From contig JAJCZJ010000011.1 of NCBI GenBank assembly GCA_029262455.1, forward strand, positions 34,390 to 98,389: a stretch of 64,000 nt of DNA, in the 5' to 3' direction. Both the position numbers and the translations under genes were made by a program. The stretch comes from Deltaproteobacteria bacterium (lineage in GTDB: Bacteria > Desulfobacterota > Binatia > HRBIN30 > CADEER01). The stretch's first letter is position 1; each line of letters begins with the position of its first letter. The notes below the pieces were generated by a model. It did no database searches and was not told the origin of the DNA. It saw nothing but the letters and a program-made list of their open reading frames with translations. Shown piece after piece: positions 34,372 through 42,090 of the stretch.

Positions 34372-35655
34372 ATGAGCAACGAAAAGAACGATACAGTCCT
34401 CATCAATGGCACCGTCGCCCCCGGTTTCGAAAGTGTGCGCGAGTTGTACGAGCAGCGGATGCGGGCGCTGGTGGAAGCCAACACCCAACTGTGCGTGTAC
34501 CTAGGTGACCAGAGGGTTGTCGACCTGTGGGGTAGCTCCGTCGGCGACACCGGCTTTTCGCCGGACTCGATTACCAACGTCTTCAGCAGCTCGAAGAACT
34601 TCGAAGCCATTGCACTGGCATCGCTCTTGGACCAGGGCTTGCTGGACTACAGTGCTAAGGTCGTCGAGTACTGGCCGGAGTTCGGTGGCGCCGGAAAGGG
34701 AGCGACGACCGTTGCTGACATCATGCGCCATGAGGGAGGGATGGCTGCCTTCAACACGACCTTAAAGATCGAAGATCTGTTGACCGAGAACATCAAGCTC
34801 AACAAGATCGGCGCGATTATCGAGCAGCATCCCCAGAGGTTTCGCAAGGGTGCGAACAACCAGCGTGAGTATCACGCCATCACCCGGGGTTGGATCGTCA
34901 ACGAGATCTTTCGCCGCGTCGACCCGGCGGGACGTACGATCGGAGAATTCATACGCGAACACCTGTCCGGTCCGCTTGCCGCTGATGTTGTACTTGGGGC
35001 CAGCGACCAGGACCTCGCGCGCATCGTGCCATTGACCATACCGAGTGCTCGCTTTCATCTCCTCGAAAGTTTGAAACCAAAGTCCATGGGCCGACGAATC
35101 GAGTTCAACGCCTGGCACGGAATCAAGCTCGTCGCAGGGTTTGCCGGCCAGATCCGAAACTCGACTTCCCTGCGCGCGCCCACACCGATGACCGGACTCA
35201 AGCGCATCACGGACTTCAGCTCCGCGGCAGTAGCCCGAGCCGAAATTCCGTCCGCCAATTCCAACTGCTCAGCTCGCGGCCTGGCAACGGTGGCCGCGAT
35301 GATGGCGCATCGGGGCCAGTGGCAAGGCCGCGCGGTCCTCAGCGATCGCGCCTGGCAAGCTATGCACGATGAGCCGATCCTTCGGGACATGGGCATCAAC
35401 ACCGCGTTCACCCAAGGAGGTGTTGCGTACTTTTCGACTGGCCCGAACAGCACTCCTCGCGATCGTCAGTTGAACCAGGGGCGCGAAGGTTTCTACGGCT
35501 GGATGGGCCTTGGCGGTTCGGTTTTCCAGTGGCATCCAGAGCTCAAGATCGGTTTCGGCTATGTACCGACCTCGCTGTTCCCGATCGACATTTTCAATGA
35601 ACGGGGCAAGGCCTATCAGTCCGAAGTGCTGAAGTGCGTGAAGCGGCTGACCTAG
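34372..35655 (+). CDS. Beta-lactamase-related serine hydrolase (class C / EstB type)
   Basis: A 427-residue protein of the penicillin-binding/class C beta-lactamase fold. The nucleophile motif SxxK is SSSK (Ser72-Lys75), the second motif, normally YxN or YxS, reads YHA (Tyr167), and GYVPTSLF near the C-terminus occupies the place of the third (KTG) motif. There is no signal peptide, so it acts in the cytoplasm, like EstB-type esterases and the LACTB-like hydrolases rather than true beta-lactamases. It is most likely an esterase or amidase on a small lipid- or metabolite-like substrate (inference). ATG 34372 follows a GAGGAAGAC ribosome site. It is convergent with two small secreted-protein genes. 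Confidence 0.85.
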   Translation: MSNEKNDTVLINGTVAPGFESVRELYEQRMRALVEANTQLCVYLGDQRVVDLWGSSVGDTGFSPDSITNVFSSSKNFEAIALASLLDQGLLDYSAKVVEYWPEFGGAGKGATTVADIMRHEGGMAAFNTTLKIEDLLTENIKLNKIGAIIEQHPQRFRKGANNQREYHAITRGWIVNEIFRRVDPAGRTIGEFIREHLSGPLAADVVLGASDQDLARIVPLTIPSARFHLLESLKPKSMGRRIEFNAWHGIKLVAGFAGQIRNSTSLRAPTPMTGLKRITDFSSAAVARAEIPSANSNCSARGLATVAAMMAHRGQWQGRAVLSDRAWQAMHDEPILRDMGINTAFTQGGVAYFSTGPNSTPRDRQLNQGREGFYGWMGLGGSVFQWHPELKIGFGYVPTSLFPIDIFNERGKAYQSEVLKCVKRLT

Positions 35656-35691
35656 CAGCACCTTGCCCGAGCGGAAGTCCGCGGCCGTTTC

Positions 35692-36183
35692 TCACAGAGC
35701 ACTCGCGTTCTGCTCGCAAACTCCGTCGTCGGAGTTCATCACACAGAGTGTCGCCAGGACCGTCTGCTTTTCGAACGTACCTTCGACGGTACAGATGGCC
35801 GGCGTCGGGTCACCCGAGAGCGGGGCAAAGAACCTCGTGATCTTGTTCGGAAGCAAAGTCCGCTCCTCGCTGCTTACGCTGCGCCGCTCGTTTACACGTA
35901 CCGTCACTCGCACCGGTTCTGGATTCAGATTGAGAATTACACACTGGTAGATCTTACGGTGCGTGTCGTTCACAGCCATCGCCGGCGTACTGATCCGCGT
36001 GATCAATCCTTCTAGGGCGTCGCGCAGTTCATCTCGGTCGACCGAAAGATCGGTGTCGATCACAGGTCCGAGAACGGGAAAGTCCTTGAGTTTCTTCCAT
36101 TCAGAAAGCGACAGTCCACCGGCCGCTGCCTGTGCAACCCATCCCAGGACGATGACGGAACAAACCACGATACTTCGAATCAT
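35692..36183 (-). CDS. Small secreted protein of unknown function
   Basis: 163 residues with a clear signal peptide (MIRSIVVCSVIVLGWVAQAAA, cleavage after AAA-G). The ATG at 36183 is preceded by AAGGAG. The mature part is beta-rich with two Cys regions (YQCVILNLN and AICTVEG with LCVMNSDDGVCEQ). The string VILNLNPEPVRVTVRVN resembles the MNVGNRPVEY segment of the neighbouring upstream gene, suggesting related immunoglobulin-like folds. It starts 30 bp after that gene, so both are likely in one transcript. No family recognised. Confidence 0.65.
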   Translation of the reverse strand: MIRSIVVCSVIVLGWVAQAAAGGLSLSEWKKLKDFPVLGPVIDTDLSVDRDELRDALEGLITRISTPAMAVNDTHRKIYQCVILNLNPEPVRVTVRVNERRSVSSEERTLLPNKITRFFAPLSGDPTPAICTVEGTFEKQTVLATLCVMNSDDGVCEQNASAL

Positions 36184-36212
36184 TTTCGATTCTCCTTCTG
36201 CTGGCATCGGCT

Positions 36213-36644
36213 TCATCGCCCGGCCGCTATGGCGACGCACTCCGGCGGCGCGTCCTCAAGGTACAAATCGCCAAACTCGCAGCGATACCCATGTAAGGTG
36301 AGTTGCACTTCGTCGCGGTCGAAGAACCCCGACACTTGGCAGTATCCGTACGATCCGTCCGGGCCGTTGCCGATGTCGATCTCGAAGACTTCCCCTGGGT
36401 CGAGTGCCCCCGACAGCGGCAATGGGTTGGCAACCCCTTCGACCGTGTGGTGAATCTCAGTGAAGTACTCTACCGGCCGGTTGCCGACATTCATGAGGGT
36501 ACAGCGATAACGCCACATTCCGACGAGTGGCGGGGTCGTCACCGTCTGCCGCTGGGGTGCGCCAAGAACCGTGGTCGCCGAAAGCAGCGCCACGACGAGA
36601 AGCATGGCTGCGGTGTTTGATCGATTGCGAAGTCGCTCAGGCAT
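36213..36644 (-). CDS. Small secreted protein of unknown function
   Basis: 143 residues. The signal peptide is MPERLRNRSNTAAMLLVVAL followed by LSATTVLG. An AGGAGG sits seven bases before ATG 36644; an ATG two codons earlier is too close to it. The mature domain has WRYRCTLMNVGNRPVEYFTE and GSYGYCQVSGFFDRDEVQLTLHGYRC, a beta-sandwich-like pattern with four Cys. Its promoter region holds two perfect stem-loops (36724-36821). The downstream gene encodes a similar-sized secreted protein. Family unknown; both could be periplasmic or surface-associated partners. Confidence 0.65.
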   Translation of the reverse strand: MPERLRNRSNTAAMLLVVALLSATTVLGAPQRQTVTTPPLVGMWRYRCTLMNVGNRPVEYFTEIHHTVEGVANPLPLSGALDPGEVFEIDIGNGPDGSYGYCQVSGFFDRDEVQLTLHGYRCEFGDLYLEDAPPECVAIAAGR

Positions 36645-36723
36645 CTTCATTCCTCCTGAGTCACTATCAGCGCAATCGTCGTGCCATCCCCCGGCCAGGG
36701 CCGCTCGGGACGACAAAGATCTA

Positions 36724-36772
36724 TTGACTGCTAAGCGGAGGCGGGTGGGTGCGCGCCAAACTTAGCAGTCAA
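36724..36772. repeat. Perfect 12-bp inverted repeat with 25-bp spacer
   Basis: TTGACTGCTAAG (36724-36735) and CTTAGCAGTCAA (36761-36772) are exact reverse complements around a G-rich 25-bp spacer. It lies 80-130 bp upstream of the secreted-protein gene at 36644. Confidence 0.8.
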
Positions 36773-36790
36773 GTCGCACGTTTCTAGCGA

Positions 36791-36821
36791 ATCGCAAGCG
36801 GCTTGACCGGCCGCTTGCGAT
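36791..36821. repeat. Perfect 12-bp stem-loop
   Basis: ATCGCAAGCGGC (36791-36802), loop TTGACCG, GCCGCTTGCGAT (36810-36821). It is 76 bp downstream of the phosphatidyltransferase stop and upstream of the secreted-protein gene. There is no T-run on either side, so it is a structured leader, operator or repeat element rather than a standard terminator. Confidence 0.8.
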
Positions 36822-36896
36822 CTCAGTGGACGACTATTGTTGGGACCGGCGTCTGCGTGTTTCTGAGCACCGCAAGAGATCGACCGGACCGGCTGT

Positions 36897-37541
36897 TTAT
36901 TGTCCGTCGGGTTTTGCCTGCTGATCCGGCTGGCGCCATGCATGAATGACCGAGGGCACGTCGTGTTGACACTCGGCCGATAGATAGGTGATCCCGAGTT
37001 CGTCGATGGCGCAGACGACTTGCATCAGTGCGGCGGCCCGGAAAATCCATGGAAAATCGAAGATCAATAGTAAGGGCAGTCCGATAGCCATCAGCACCGA
37101 ACCGAGTTTCACCGACCATGTATGATACCCCGGCACGGCCCCGAACTTTGCGTAGGCGATCGCCGTAGGGCTTACGACACAGACGATCGCAACCGTTGCG
37201 TAAGCGGCTTCGCGGACAATGGTCTCGGGCCAGATCCACCAAGCAGCCAACGGGAGGCTGAGCCAGAGGGCGAAGTCGCCCCACTGATCGAGGCGTGCTC
37301 CGAAATCGGATTCTTGTCCCAGCCGTCGAGCCGCAATACCATCTAGCACGTCGGAAGCCAGACCGAGGGCGAAGAGGAGAAGGAACTCATTCGCAGCCCC
37401 ACTCCAGGCAAGGGCGAGTAAGGCGGGCACGCATGCGATTCGAAAGGCACTCAGCAGGTTCGCGACGTTGAGCTTCGACCCTACGATCGGCCGGGCCTTC
37501 TCGTGCCTGATCTTCTCACGCCCCATCTTCTCATCACCCAT
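36897..37541 (-). CDS. CDP-alcohol phosphatidyltransferase family protein
   Basis: About 214 residues with six hydrophobic helices. The family active site D-G-x2-A-R-x8-G-x3-D-x3-D is complete: Asp67-Gly68, Ala71-Arg72, Gly81, Asp85 and Asp89 in SDVLDGIAARRL...GARLDQWGDF. These residues bind CDP and two metal ions, and the enzyme transfers a phosphatidyl (or other phospho-) group to an alcohol acceptor in membrane lipid synthesis. The acceptor (glycerol-P, inositol, serine or another) cannot be told from sequence. ATG 37541 overlaps the stop of the upstream gene (ATGGGTGA); an upstream ATG at 37577 would give a 43-bp overlap. It is the third gene of a likely operon with the dipeptidase and a small membrane protein. 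Confidence 0.88.
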   Translation of the reverse strand: MGDEKMGREKIRHEKARPIVGSKLNVANLLSAFRIACVPALLALAWSGAANEFLLLFALGLASDVLDGIAARRLGQESDFGARLDQWGDFALWLSLPLAAWWIWPETIVREAAYATVAIVCVVSPTAIAYAKFGAVPGYHTWSVKLGSVLMAIGLPLLLIFDFPWIFRAAALMQVVCAIDELGITYLSAECQHDVPSVIHAWRQPDQQAKPDGQ

Positions 37542-37968
37542 TATCACATGCCCCGTTTTGGCGGCTCTGACGGGCACGCAAGAGGAGAAATCCGGGTACA
37601 GAGAAGAGTGAGGCCTGGACTACCCCGGCAAACCAGCCCCAACCGTTGGGACTGATTCCATTCCATATGAGATGACAGAACGCGATGTAAAAGGCGTACC
37701 CAACGGAACAGGGTATGACCCAAGGACGTTGAAACCAGAACCCCCAGGCACCGACCAAAAAAATTACCCAATGGATCGGTGCCGTCATCAAGGCGAGCTG
37801 CCCGCGAAGCTCTACCCCGAACCAAACCTCGACATCTCGGACCCGATCGATCAGCAGATCGCGCGAAACCAGGAACACGACTGACGCCAGGCAAAACACC
37901 GCCATCCCGTGCATCCAGGTTGTTCGCCGGCGCAGAGCCATACGGCCCTCGGCACGATCCGACGTCAT
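37534..37968 (-). CDS. Small polytopic membrane protein
   Basis: 144 residues with about four hydrophobic helices (MAVFCLASVVFLVS, MTAPIHWVIFLVGAWGFWF, PCSVGYAFYIAFCHLIWNG, FAGVVQASLFSVPGFLLL). There are no catalytic motifs. The ATG at 37968 lies seven bases after the dipeptidase stop, and the gene overlaps the CDP-alcohol phosphotransferase start, so the three are probably translated from one mRNA. I do not recognise a family; a helper of lipid metabolism is conceivable from context only. Confidence 0.7.
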   Translation of the reverse strand: MTSDRAEGRMALRRRTTWMHGMAVFCLASVVFLVSRDLLIDRVRDVEVWFGVELRGQLALMTAPIHWVIFLVGAWGFWFQRPWVIPCSVGYAFYIAFCHLIWNGISPNGWGWFAGVVQASLFSVPGFLLLRARQSRQNGACDNG

Positions 37969-37975
37969 CGGCGCA

Positions 37976-39076
37976 TCAGCGATCCGCAGCCGCCGACACC
38001 GCGCCGAACAGGTCGATGAAGTTCTCGCCCATGATGCGACGAACCTCTCCACCTTCGAGTCCGCGCGACAGCAGAGCGGCGGCGACGATGGGATACTGAT
38101 CATAGCGTGTCAGGACCGGCTGATAGTTGGCGTCGAGATCCGTCCCGATGGCCACATGTTCCACACCGACGAGATCAATGAGGCGAAAGATCTCGTCGAC
38201 GTAGCCGTCGAGGTCGCGCGCCGCGACCCCTGCCGGCCATGCGCCGATCAGGCCGCCGGCATCGGCTACGGCGCACGCGTGGTCGATACTCAGCAGTCTC
38301 GGATGAGAGTTCTCGCCGGCTGCCAGGTGACTGTGAGAGATCATGGTCGGGGCTGTCGCGATCCTGAGCGCGTCGGTCGTTACCTTGTGTGTCGCATGCG
38401 CGAGGTCGACGATCATGCCGAGGCGATTCATCTCGCGAACGACTTCCCCGCCGAAGCCCGAAAGGCCGTCGTGGACCGGCTCCTCGGTTTGGATGTCGCC
38501 CAGCTCATTCACCCGGTAGTGCACCAGGGTCACGGATCTCACGCCAGCGGAGTAGGCCTCTGCTACGCGGCCGATCTCTCCCTCGAGGAAGTCCGCTCCT
38601 TCGCAGGTGATCATCACGCCCGGCTGCCCGTCGGCATGCACGGATTCGACATCGCTCACACTGCGAACCGCCCTCGCCGCCCCACTCGCGCACAACGAGC
38701 GAATCGCCTCCACCTGTCGTGTATGGTCCGCGTACGCCTCCCCGGGTTCGAAAGAACGACCCGCAAAGAGGCCATCCGGGCCCAATTGCAGCACCTTCAA
38801 ATCGGAGACGGTCGCGTAACAACTGAGCGATACCCGGCCGGCAGCTTGGTCGGCCAACGAGTCCTCGATAGAATCTTTGCCGAGCGCCGCAACGTACAAA
38901 TCATCGTCCGGCAGTCCGCGCAAGAAACAACGCCCAGGGTGCGCATGCACATCCACCCACGGCGATTCGTCCGCCAGCCGCAGGGCTTCCGCCTCGCCTT
39001 CCTCGTCGCGCGCCGGCGGCGGTGCAGCCTGCCAAAAGGTCGACTCTCTATCGCCGAGATAAAAGCAATCACACAT
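37976..39076 (-). CDS. Membrane dipeptidase (peptidase M19) family hydrolase
   Basis: A 366-residue TIM-barrel metallohydrolase of the renal dipeptidase family. The zinc site is visible: VDVHAHPG (His44 and His46), the bridging Glu in MITCEGADFLEG, the His residues in IVDLAHATH and TMISHSHLAAG, and the Asp in HVAIGTDLDANYQP. The conserved DG-x-x-GEV region appears as HDGLSGFGGEVVREMNRLGM. Length fits the family; there is no signal peptide, so it is cytoplasmic. Relatives hydrolyse dipeptides, including D-residue forms, or act in specialised catabolism. It is first in an operon with two membrane-protein genes. Confidence 0.88.
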   Translation of the reverse strand: MCDCFYLGDRESTFWQAAPPPARDEEGEAEALRLADESPWVDVHAHPGRCFLRGLPDDDLYVAALGKDSIEDSLADQAAGRVSLSCYATVSDLKVLQLGPDGLFAGRSFEPGEAYADHTRQVEAIRSLCASGAARAVRSVSDVESVHADGQPGVMITCEGADFLEGEIGRVAEAYSAGVRSVTLVHYRVNELGDIQTEEPVHDGLSGFGGEVVREMNRLGMIVDLAHATHKVTTDALRIATAPTMISHSHLAAGENSHPRLLSIDHACAVADAGGLIGAWPAGVAARDLDGYVDEIFRLIDLVGVEHVAIGTDLDANYQPVLTRYDQYPIVAAALLSRGLEGGEVRRIMGENFIDLFGAVSAAADR

Positions 39077-39450
39077 CGCAGCTGTTTCCCCTCTCTGAAG
39101 ACGCTACTCGAAGTTGTGCCACTCCCGCCAGTCCGGAGGCGAAAGTCGGGCAAACGCGCTGCAAGTCGCGCTCCACTTAATGCTTGCACAATGCTGACAC
39201 TGCCTGGAAAATCGAGCCGTGGCGGCTTGGATTACGACTCGGAACGTTCCCAAAAGGCAAGAGATCAACTCGCGTCGCGCACCGCATTGGAACACAGATC
39301 GATGCAGGAACATCTCCGTGGAGAACTCGAGGGAGAAGCTGGTTCTTTCGTGAAGTCTCGATCTGGCCCTTGATCCGGACAGCAACAAAGCAAGAATACG
39401 CGTTGAAGATCCGTCCCTCGGTACCCAGGCCTGAAACGTAGGAGAAGATG
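39077..39450. other. Divergent intergenic region, dipeptidase / Rid protein
   Basis: About 370 bp between divergent genes; promoters for both should be here. I found no strong promoter pair, hairpin or coding sequence. Confidence 0.4.
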
Positions 39451-39846
39451 ATGTCCAAACAAAGACAAGTCGTTCGCATCGGTCCGTTTGCACAGGCCAT
39501 CGCCAGTGGAGTCAGGAAGGGAGACGCGATCTACCTCTCCGGCCAGGTAAGCGTTGATGCCGAAGGCGGTGCCATCGGTGCCGGCGATTTCGTCGCGCAG
39601 GTAAAGCAATCGTACGCAAACGTCGCGGAGGTTCTCGCTGGTTTTGACGCAACCATGGACGCAATTGTTGACGAGACGTGGTTTGTCACAGACATGGCAG
39701 CGGTCACAGCCGATCTACCCGGAATCTTTGGCGCGCGCCAAGAGGCATACGGCGGCCCACCTGAAGTCACGCAGACGCTAATTGAGATCAGCGCGCTCTT
39801 CATGCCCGAGCTGCTGATTGAGATCAAATGCATCGCTCACGTCTGA
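39451..39846 (+). CDS. Rid-family (YjgF/YER057c/UK114) protein lacking the RidA arginine
   Basis: A 131-residue trimer-forming fold protein. The pattern YLSGQVSVDAEGG, the QVKQSYANVAEVLAG helix and the C-terminal LLIEIKCIAHV strand are typical. In true RidA the segment before the last strands contains RTTVEV, whose Arg binds the 2-iminoacid carboxylate. Here it reads TQTLIEI, so the Arg is Gln. This places the protein in a non-RidA subgroup whose members do not, as a rule, have imine deaminase activity. ATG 39451 is six bases after AGGAG (the ATG at 39448 is too close). Its stop overlaps the end of the convergent oxidoreductase gene by 10 bp. Confidence 0.85.
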   Translation: MSKQRQVVRIGPFAQAIASGVRKGDAIYLSGQVSVDAEGGAIGAGDFVAQVKQSYANVAEVLAGFDATMDAIVDETWFVTDMAAVTADLPGIFGARQEAYGGPPEVTQTLIEISALFMPELLIEIKCIAHV

Positions 39847-40826
39847 GCTGTCAGCTGAAGACCAATCTTTCCAAAGTGGGTACTCGCAGCCATCAAGCGA
39901 TGCGCCTCGGCTACTTCTTCTAAGGGGAAGATCTTCTCGACGACGGGCCTAATCCGGCCGCGGCGCATCGCATCCCCGAAGCGACCGAGGAAGCCTTGGA
40001 CAATATCCGCCTTCTTCGCATCACTTCGAGCTCGCAAGGTCGAGCCGATCACCGACAGACGCCTCATCAGTAGATCCGCCAGATTGAGCTCGGCCGCCAT
40101 GCCTCCCATCATTCCGATGACGACCAGGCGACCCTCGATGGCCAGACTCTCCAGATTGGACCCGAGATACGGAGCACCAATCGAGTCGAGAACGATGTCG
40201 ACACCCCGCCCCTCTGTGATTTCTCGCACCCGCTCACCGAATTGTTGTTCGCGGTAGTTGATCGCCGCATCTGCCCCGAGCGTCATGCATCGGTCGCACT
40301 TCTCGGCACTGCCTGCGGTGATCACGATCTTGAGGCCCGCTTCTTTCGCCAGCTGGATTGCTGCTGTGCCGATGCCACTGCCACCACCGTGAACCAATAG
40401 CCACTCTCCTGCCTGTGCACCGGCGATTTCGAACACATTCAGATAGACGGTCAGAAATACTTCCGGAAAGCAGGCGGCTTCGACGAGGTCCATGCCCGTC
40501 GGCACCTCCATGACGGAGCCAGCGTCCGCCACAGCGCGGGCGGCGTATCCGCCACCGGGAAGCAGAGCCATGACGCGGTCGCCGACGTTCCACTCCGAAA
40601 CCTCGGAACCGCATTCGAGGACTTGCCCCGCACACTCCAATCCAAGTACATCACTGGCGCCGGCCGGCGGAGGATAAAGGCCCATGCGTTGCATCAGATC
40701 ACCACGGTTCAACGCGGCGCCCTCGACATCGATCAGAACCTGACGCGATGTCGGTCGAGGCTCGGCAACGTCCTCAACCCGCAGGACGCTCTCATTTCCC
40801 GGTGCATCAAAGACAACGGCTCGCAT
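39837..40826 (-). CDS. NADPH:quinone oxidoreductase, PIG3/QOR type (MDR family)
   Basis: A 329-residue medium-chain dehydrogenase/reductase without the structural or catalytic zinc ligands. Family blocks are ALNRGDLMQRMGLYPPPAG (the PIG3/TP53I3 signature), LGLECAGQV, the NADPH motif HGGGSGIGTAAIQLAK (about 146-161), INYRE and VLDSIGAPYLGSNLE. The start MRAVVFDAPG is standard. It reduces quinones or enals with NADPH, protecting from reactive carbonyls or acting in catabolism. The gene is convergent with the Rid gene. Confidence 0.92.
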   Translation of the reverse strand: MRAVVFDAPGNESVLRVEDVAEPRPTSRQVLIDVEGAALNRGDLMQRMGLYPPPAGASDVLGLECAGQVLECGSEVSEWNVGDRVMALLPGGGYAARAVADAGSVMEVPTGMDLVEAACFPEVFLTVYLNVFEIAGAQAGEWLLVHGGGSGIGTAAIQLAKEAGLKIVITAGSAEKCDRCMTLGADAAINYREQQFGERVREITEGRGVDIVLDSIGAPYLGSNLESLAIEGRLVVIGMMGGMAAELNLADLLMRRLSVIGSTLRARSDAKKADIVQGFLGRFGDAMRRGRIRPVVEKIFPLEEVAEAHRLMAASTHFGKIGLQLTAQT

Positions 40827-41016
40827 TCAATACTCTCCCCACTTCGTCTCGGTCGTATCAAACCGAGGCGGGGATCGCCTAGTCATGTCGCGCCGAAGCG
40901 AGGAGTCGCCATGTCGACGAGGACGCGCATTTTGACGGACGCGGACGGCAACAGCGACCGCGGTTGGACCGCAGCGAAGCAGCCCGAGGCACTGCGAAGC
41001 AGTGACGAGAAGTGCC

Positions 41017-41050
41017 GGGGCAGGTCGAGAGTTGGATCTCCACCTGCCCC
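41017..41050. terminator. Strong hairpin just after the Cys-rich secreted-protein gene
   Basis: GGGGCAGGT (41017-41025) pairs with ACCTGCCCC (41042-41050); inside, GAGA pairs with TCTC across one C-C mismatch, leaving loop GTTGGA. It begins 14 bp after the stop at 41064 on the minus strand. No U-run follows, so termination is uncertain; mRNA 3'-end protection is an alternative. Confidence 0.5.
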
Positions 41051-41063
41051 AGCAGCACTCAAT

Positions 41064-41933
41064 TTACGGGCAAGTCGTTCCTACCCAAGTGTCGCAGTCG
41101 ATTCCGAGAGCGTCGACTCCATTCACATGTTCGCAGAATCTGCACTTCGCTTGATCGGCAAGGCACGAGGCCAACCCGGCGCCATCAAGGGGCGCTGGAG
41201 GCGCCGAGAATCCGGAGCATTCGCCCGTGGCGAACTCATCAATCGAGGCTGCGCCACAAAACTGTGTTGCTGTAGCCTGCAACTGACTCGTCGCATCGGC
41301 GACCTTACCTTTGGTATCCGTCTGAACCGACAATCCGCCGGCCAGCGCACCATCGGTCACACACAACCGCAGCTCCGCGGCCGTCGTTCCGCCACCAATG
41401 GCAAAGGGCTCCTTGCCGTCCTTCAAGGCGGACTTTTTACACTTGAGCCAGATCTTGGCCAGTGCCCGCTCGAGCTTCGAAACCCGATTGATCACCTTGC
41501 GTTGGCACAAGCACTCATTTGCGTTGGTGTCGCAGGACGCCAACGAGGACAGGGTCGGACCGAAAACGTCTCGCACCAGAGCCTTTGCGGCCTCTTCTGC
41601 GGTATCGTTGGTATTCGCGGCGCCGGTAAACAACACCGCCGGCGGCGAACCACACTTCTTCGTCTCGTCAGAAGCCGTCTTCGCACGCTTCTTGCCGACT
41701 TTACCCTTAACGTCAGCTTCAATGCAGACATCGGCGTCGCCCGGAACGCCTTTCTTCACTTCATCTTTGACGCAACCGTCATTGACCTTGAGCTGGGCCG
41801 CCATCACCTTCACGGCGTCCTTGTTCATCTTGTTGATACAGATCTGCTCCGCCTTCGGCAGCTCGGCCAGGCCTGCCAGGGGTAGGACCAACATCCCACC
41901 GGCAGCCAACATCAGGACTTTGCGAATCAACAT
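41064..41933 (-). CDS. Cys-rich secreted protein of unknown family
   Basis: About 289 residues. The signal peptide is MLIRKVLMLAAGGMLVLP followed by LAGLAEL, from ATG 41933 with AAGGAG eight bases upstream. The mature protein is Lys-rich with about 13 Cys (KAEQICINKMNKDAVKV, DGCVKDEVKKG, CDTNANECLCQRKVI, IWLKCKKSAL, TQFCGAAS, CRFCEHVNGVDALG) and ends GIDCDTWVGTTCP. This pattern, a helix-rich region with repeated single Cys and a terminal Cys cluster, recurs in secreted proteins of environmental Deltaproteobacteria and Binatia and is similar to the protein at 43034-43993. No enzymatic motif. Disulfide-stabilised extracellular role likely; function unknown. Confidence 0.75.
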   Translation of the reverse strand: MLIRKVLMLAAGGMLVLPLAGLAELPKAEQICINKMNKDAVKVMAAQLKVNDGCVKDEVKKGVPGDADVCIEADVKGKVGKKRAKTASDETKKCGSPPAVLFTGAANTNDTAEEAAKALVRDVFGPTLSSLASCDTNANECLCQRKVINRVSKLERALAKIWLKCKKSALKDGKEPFAIGGGTTAAELRLCVTDGALAGGLSVQTDTKGKVADATSQLQATATQFCGAASIDEFATGECSGFSAPPAPLDGAGLASCLADQAKCRFCEHVNGVDALGIDCDTWVGTTCP

Positions 41934-42090
41934 TCTTTTCTCCTTTATTGCACTTCGGGTTGAGGCGGCCAGGGAACAGACCACCCGGGAAAATAGCATC
42001 GCAATTTCCCCCAGTAAACGTCGAATCACTCATCGGCGATGCACATGACGCCGCAAGTCGCACAGCTTTGCATCTCCGGCAGGCGGCAAT

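Noticed and set aside
36724..36821. An integron attC site or insertion-sequence ends
   Set aside because: The core GTTRRRY/RYYYAAC boxes are missing, no integrase or transposase is near, and no target duplication is visible.
38156..39373. A 405-codon open frame on the plus strand
   Set aside because: It is antisense to the dipeptidase gene, whose zinc motifs are clear; GC-rich codon use produces the open antisense frame.
40623..41885. A 420-codon open frame on the plus strand
   Set aside because: It runs antisense through the start of the quinone oxidoreductase gene and the Cys-rich secreted gene, and carries no domain-like features.
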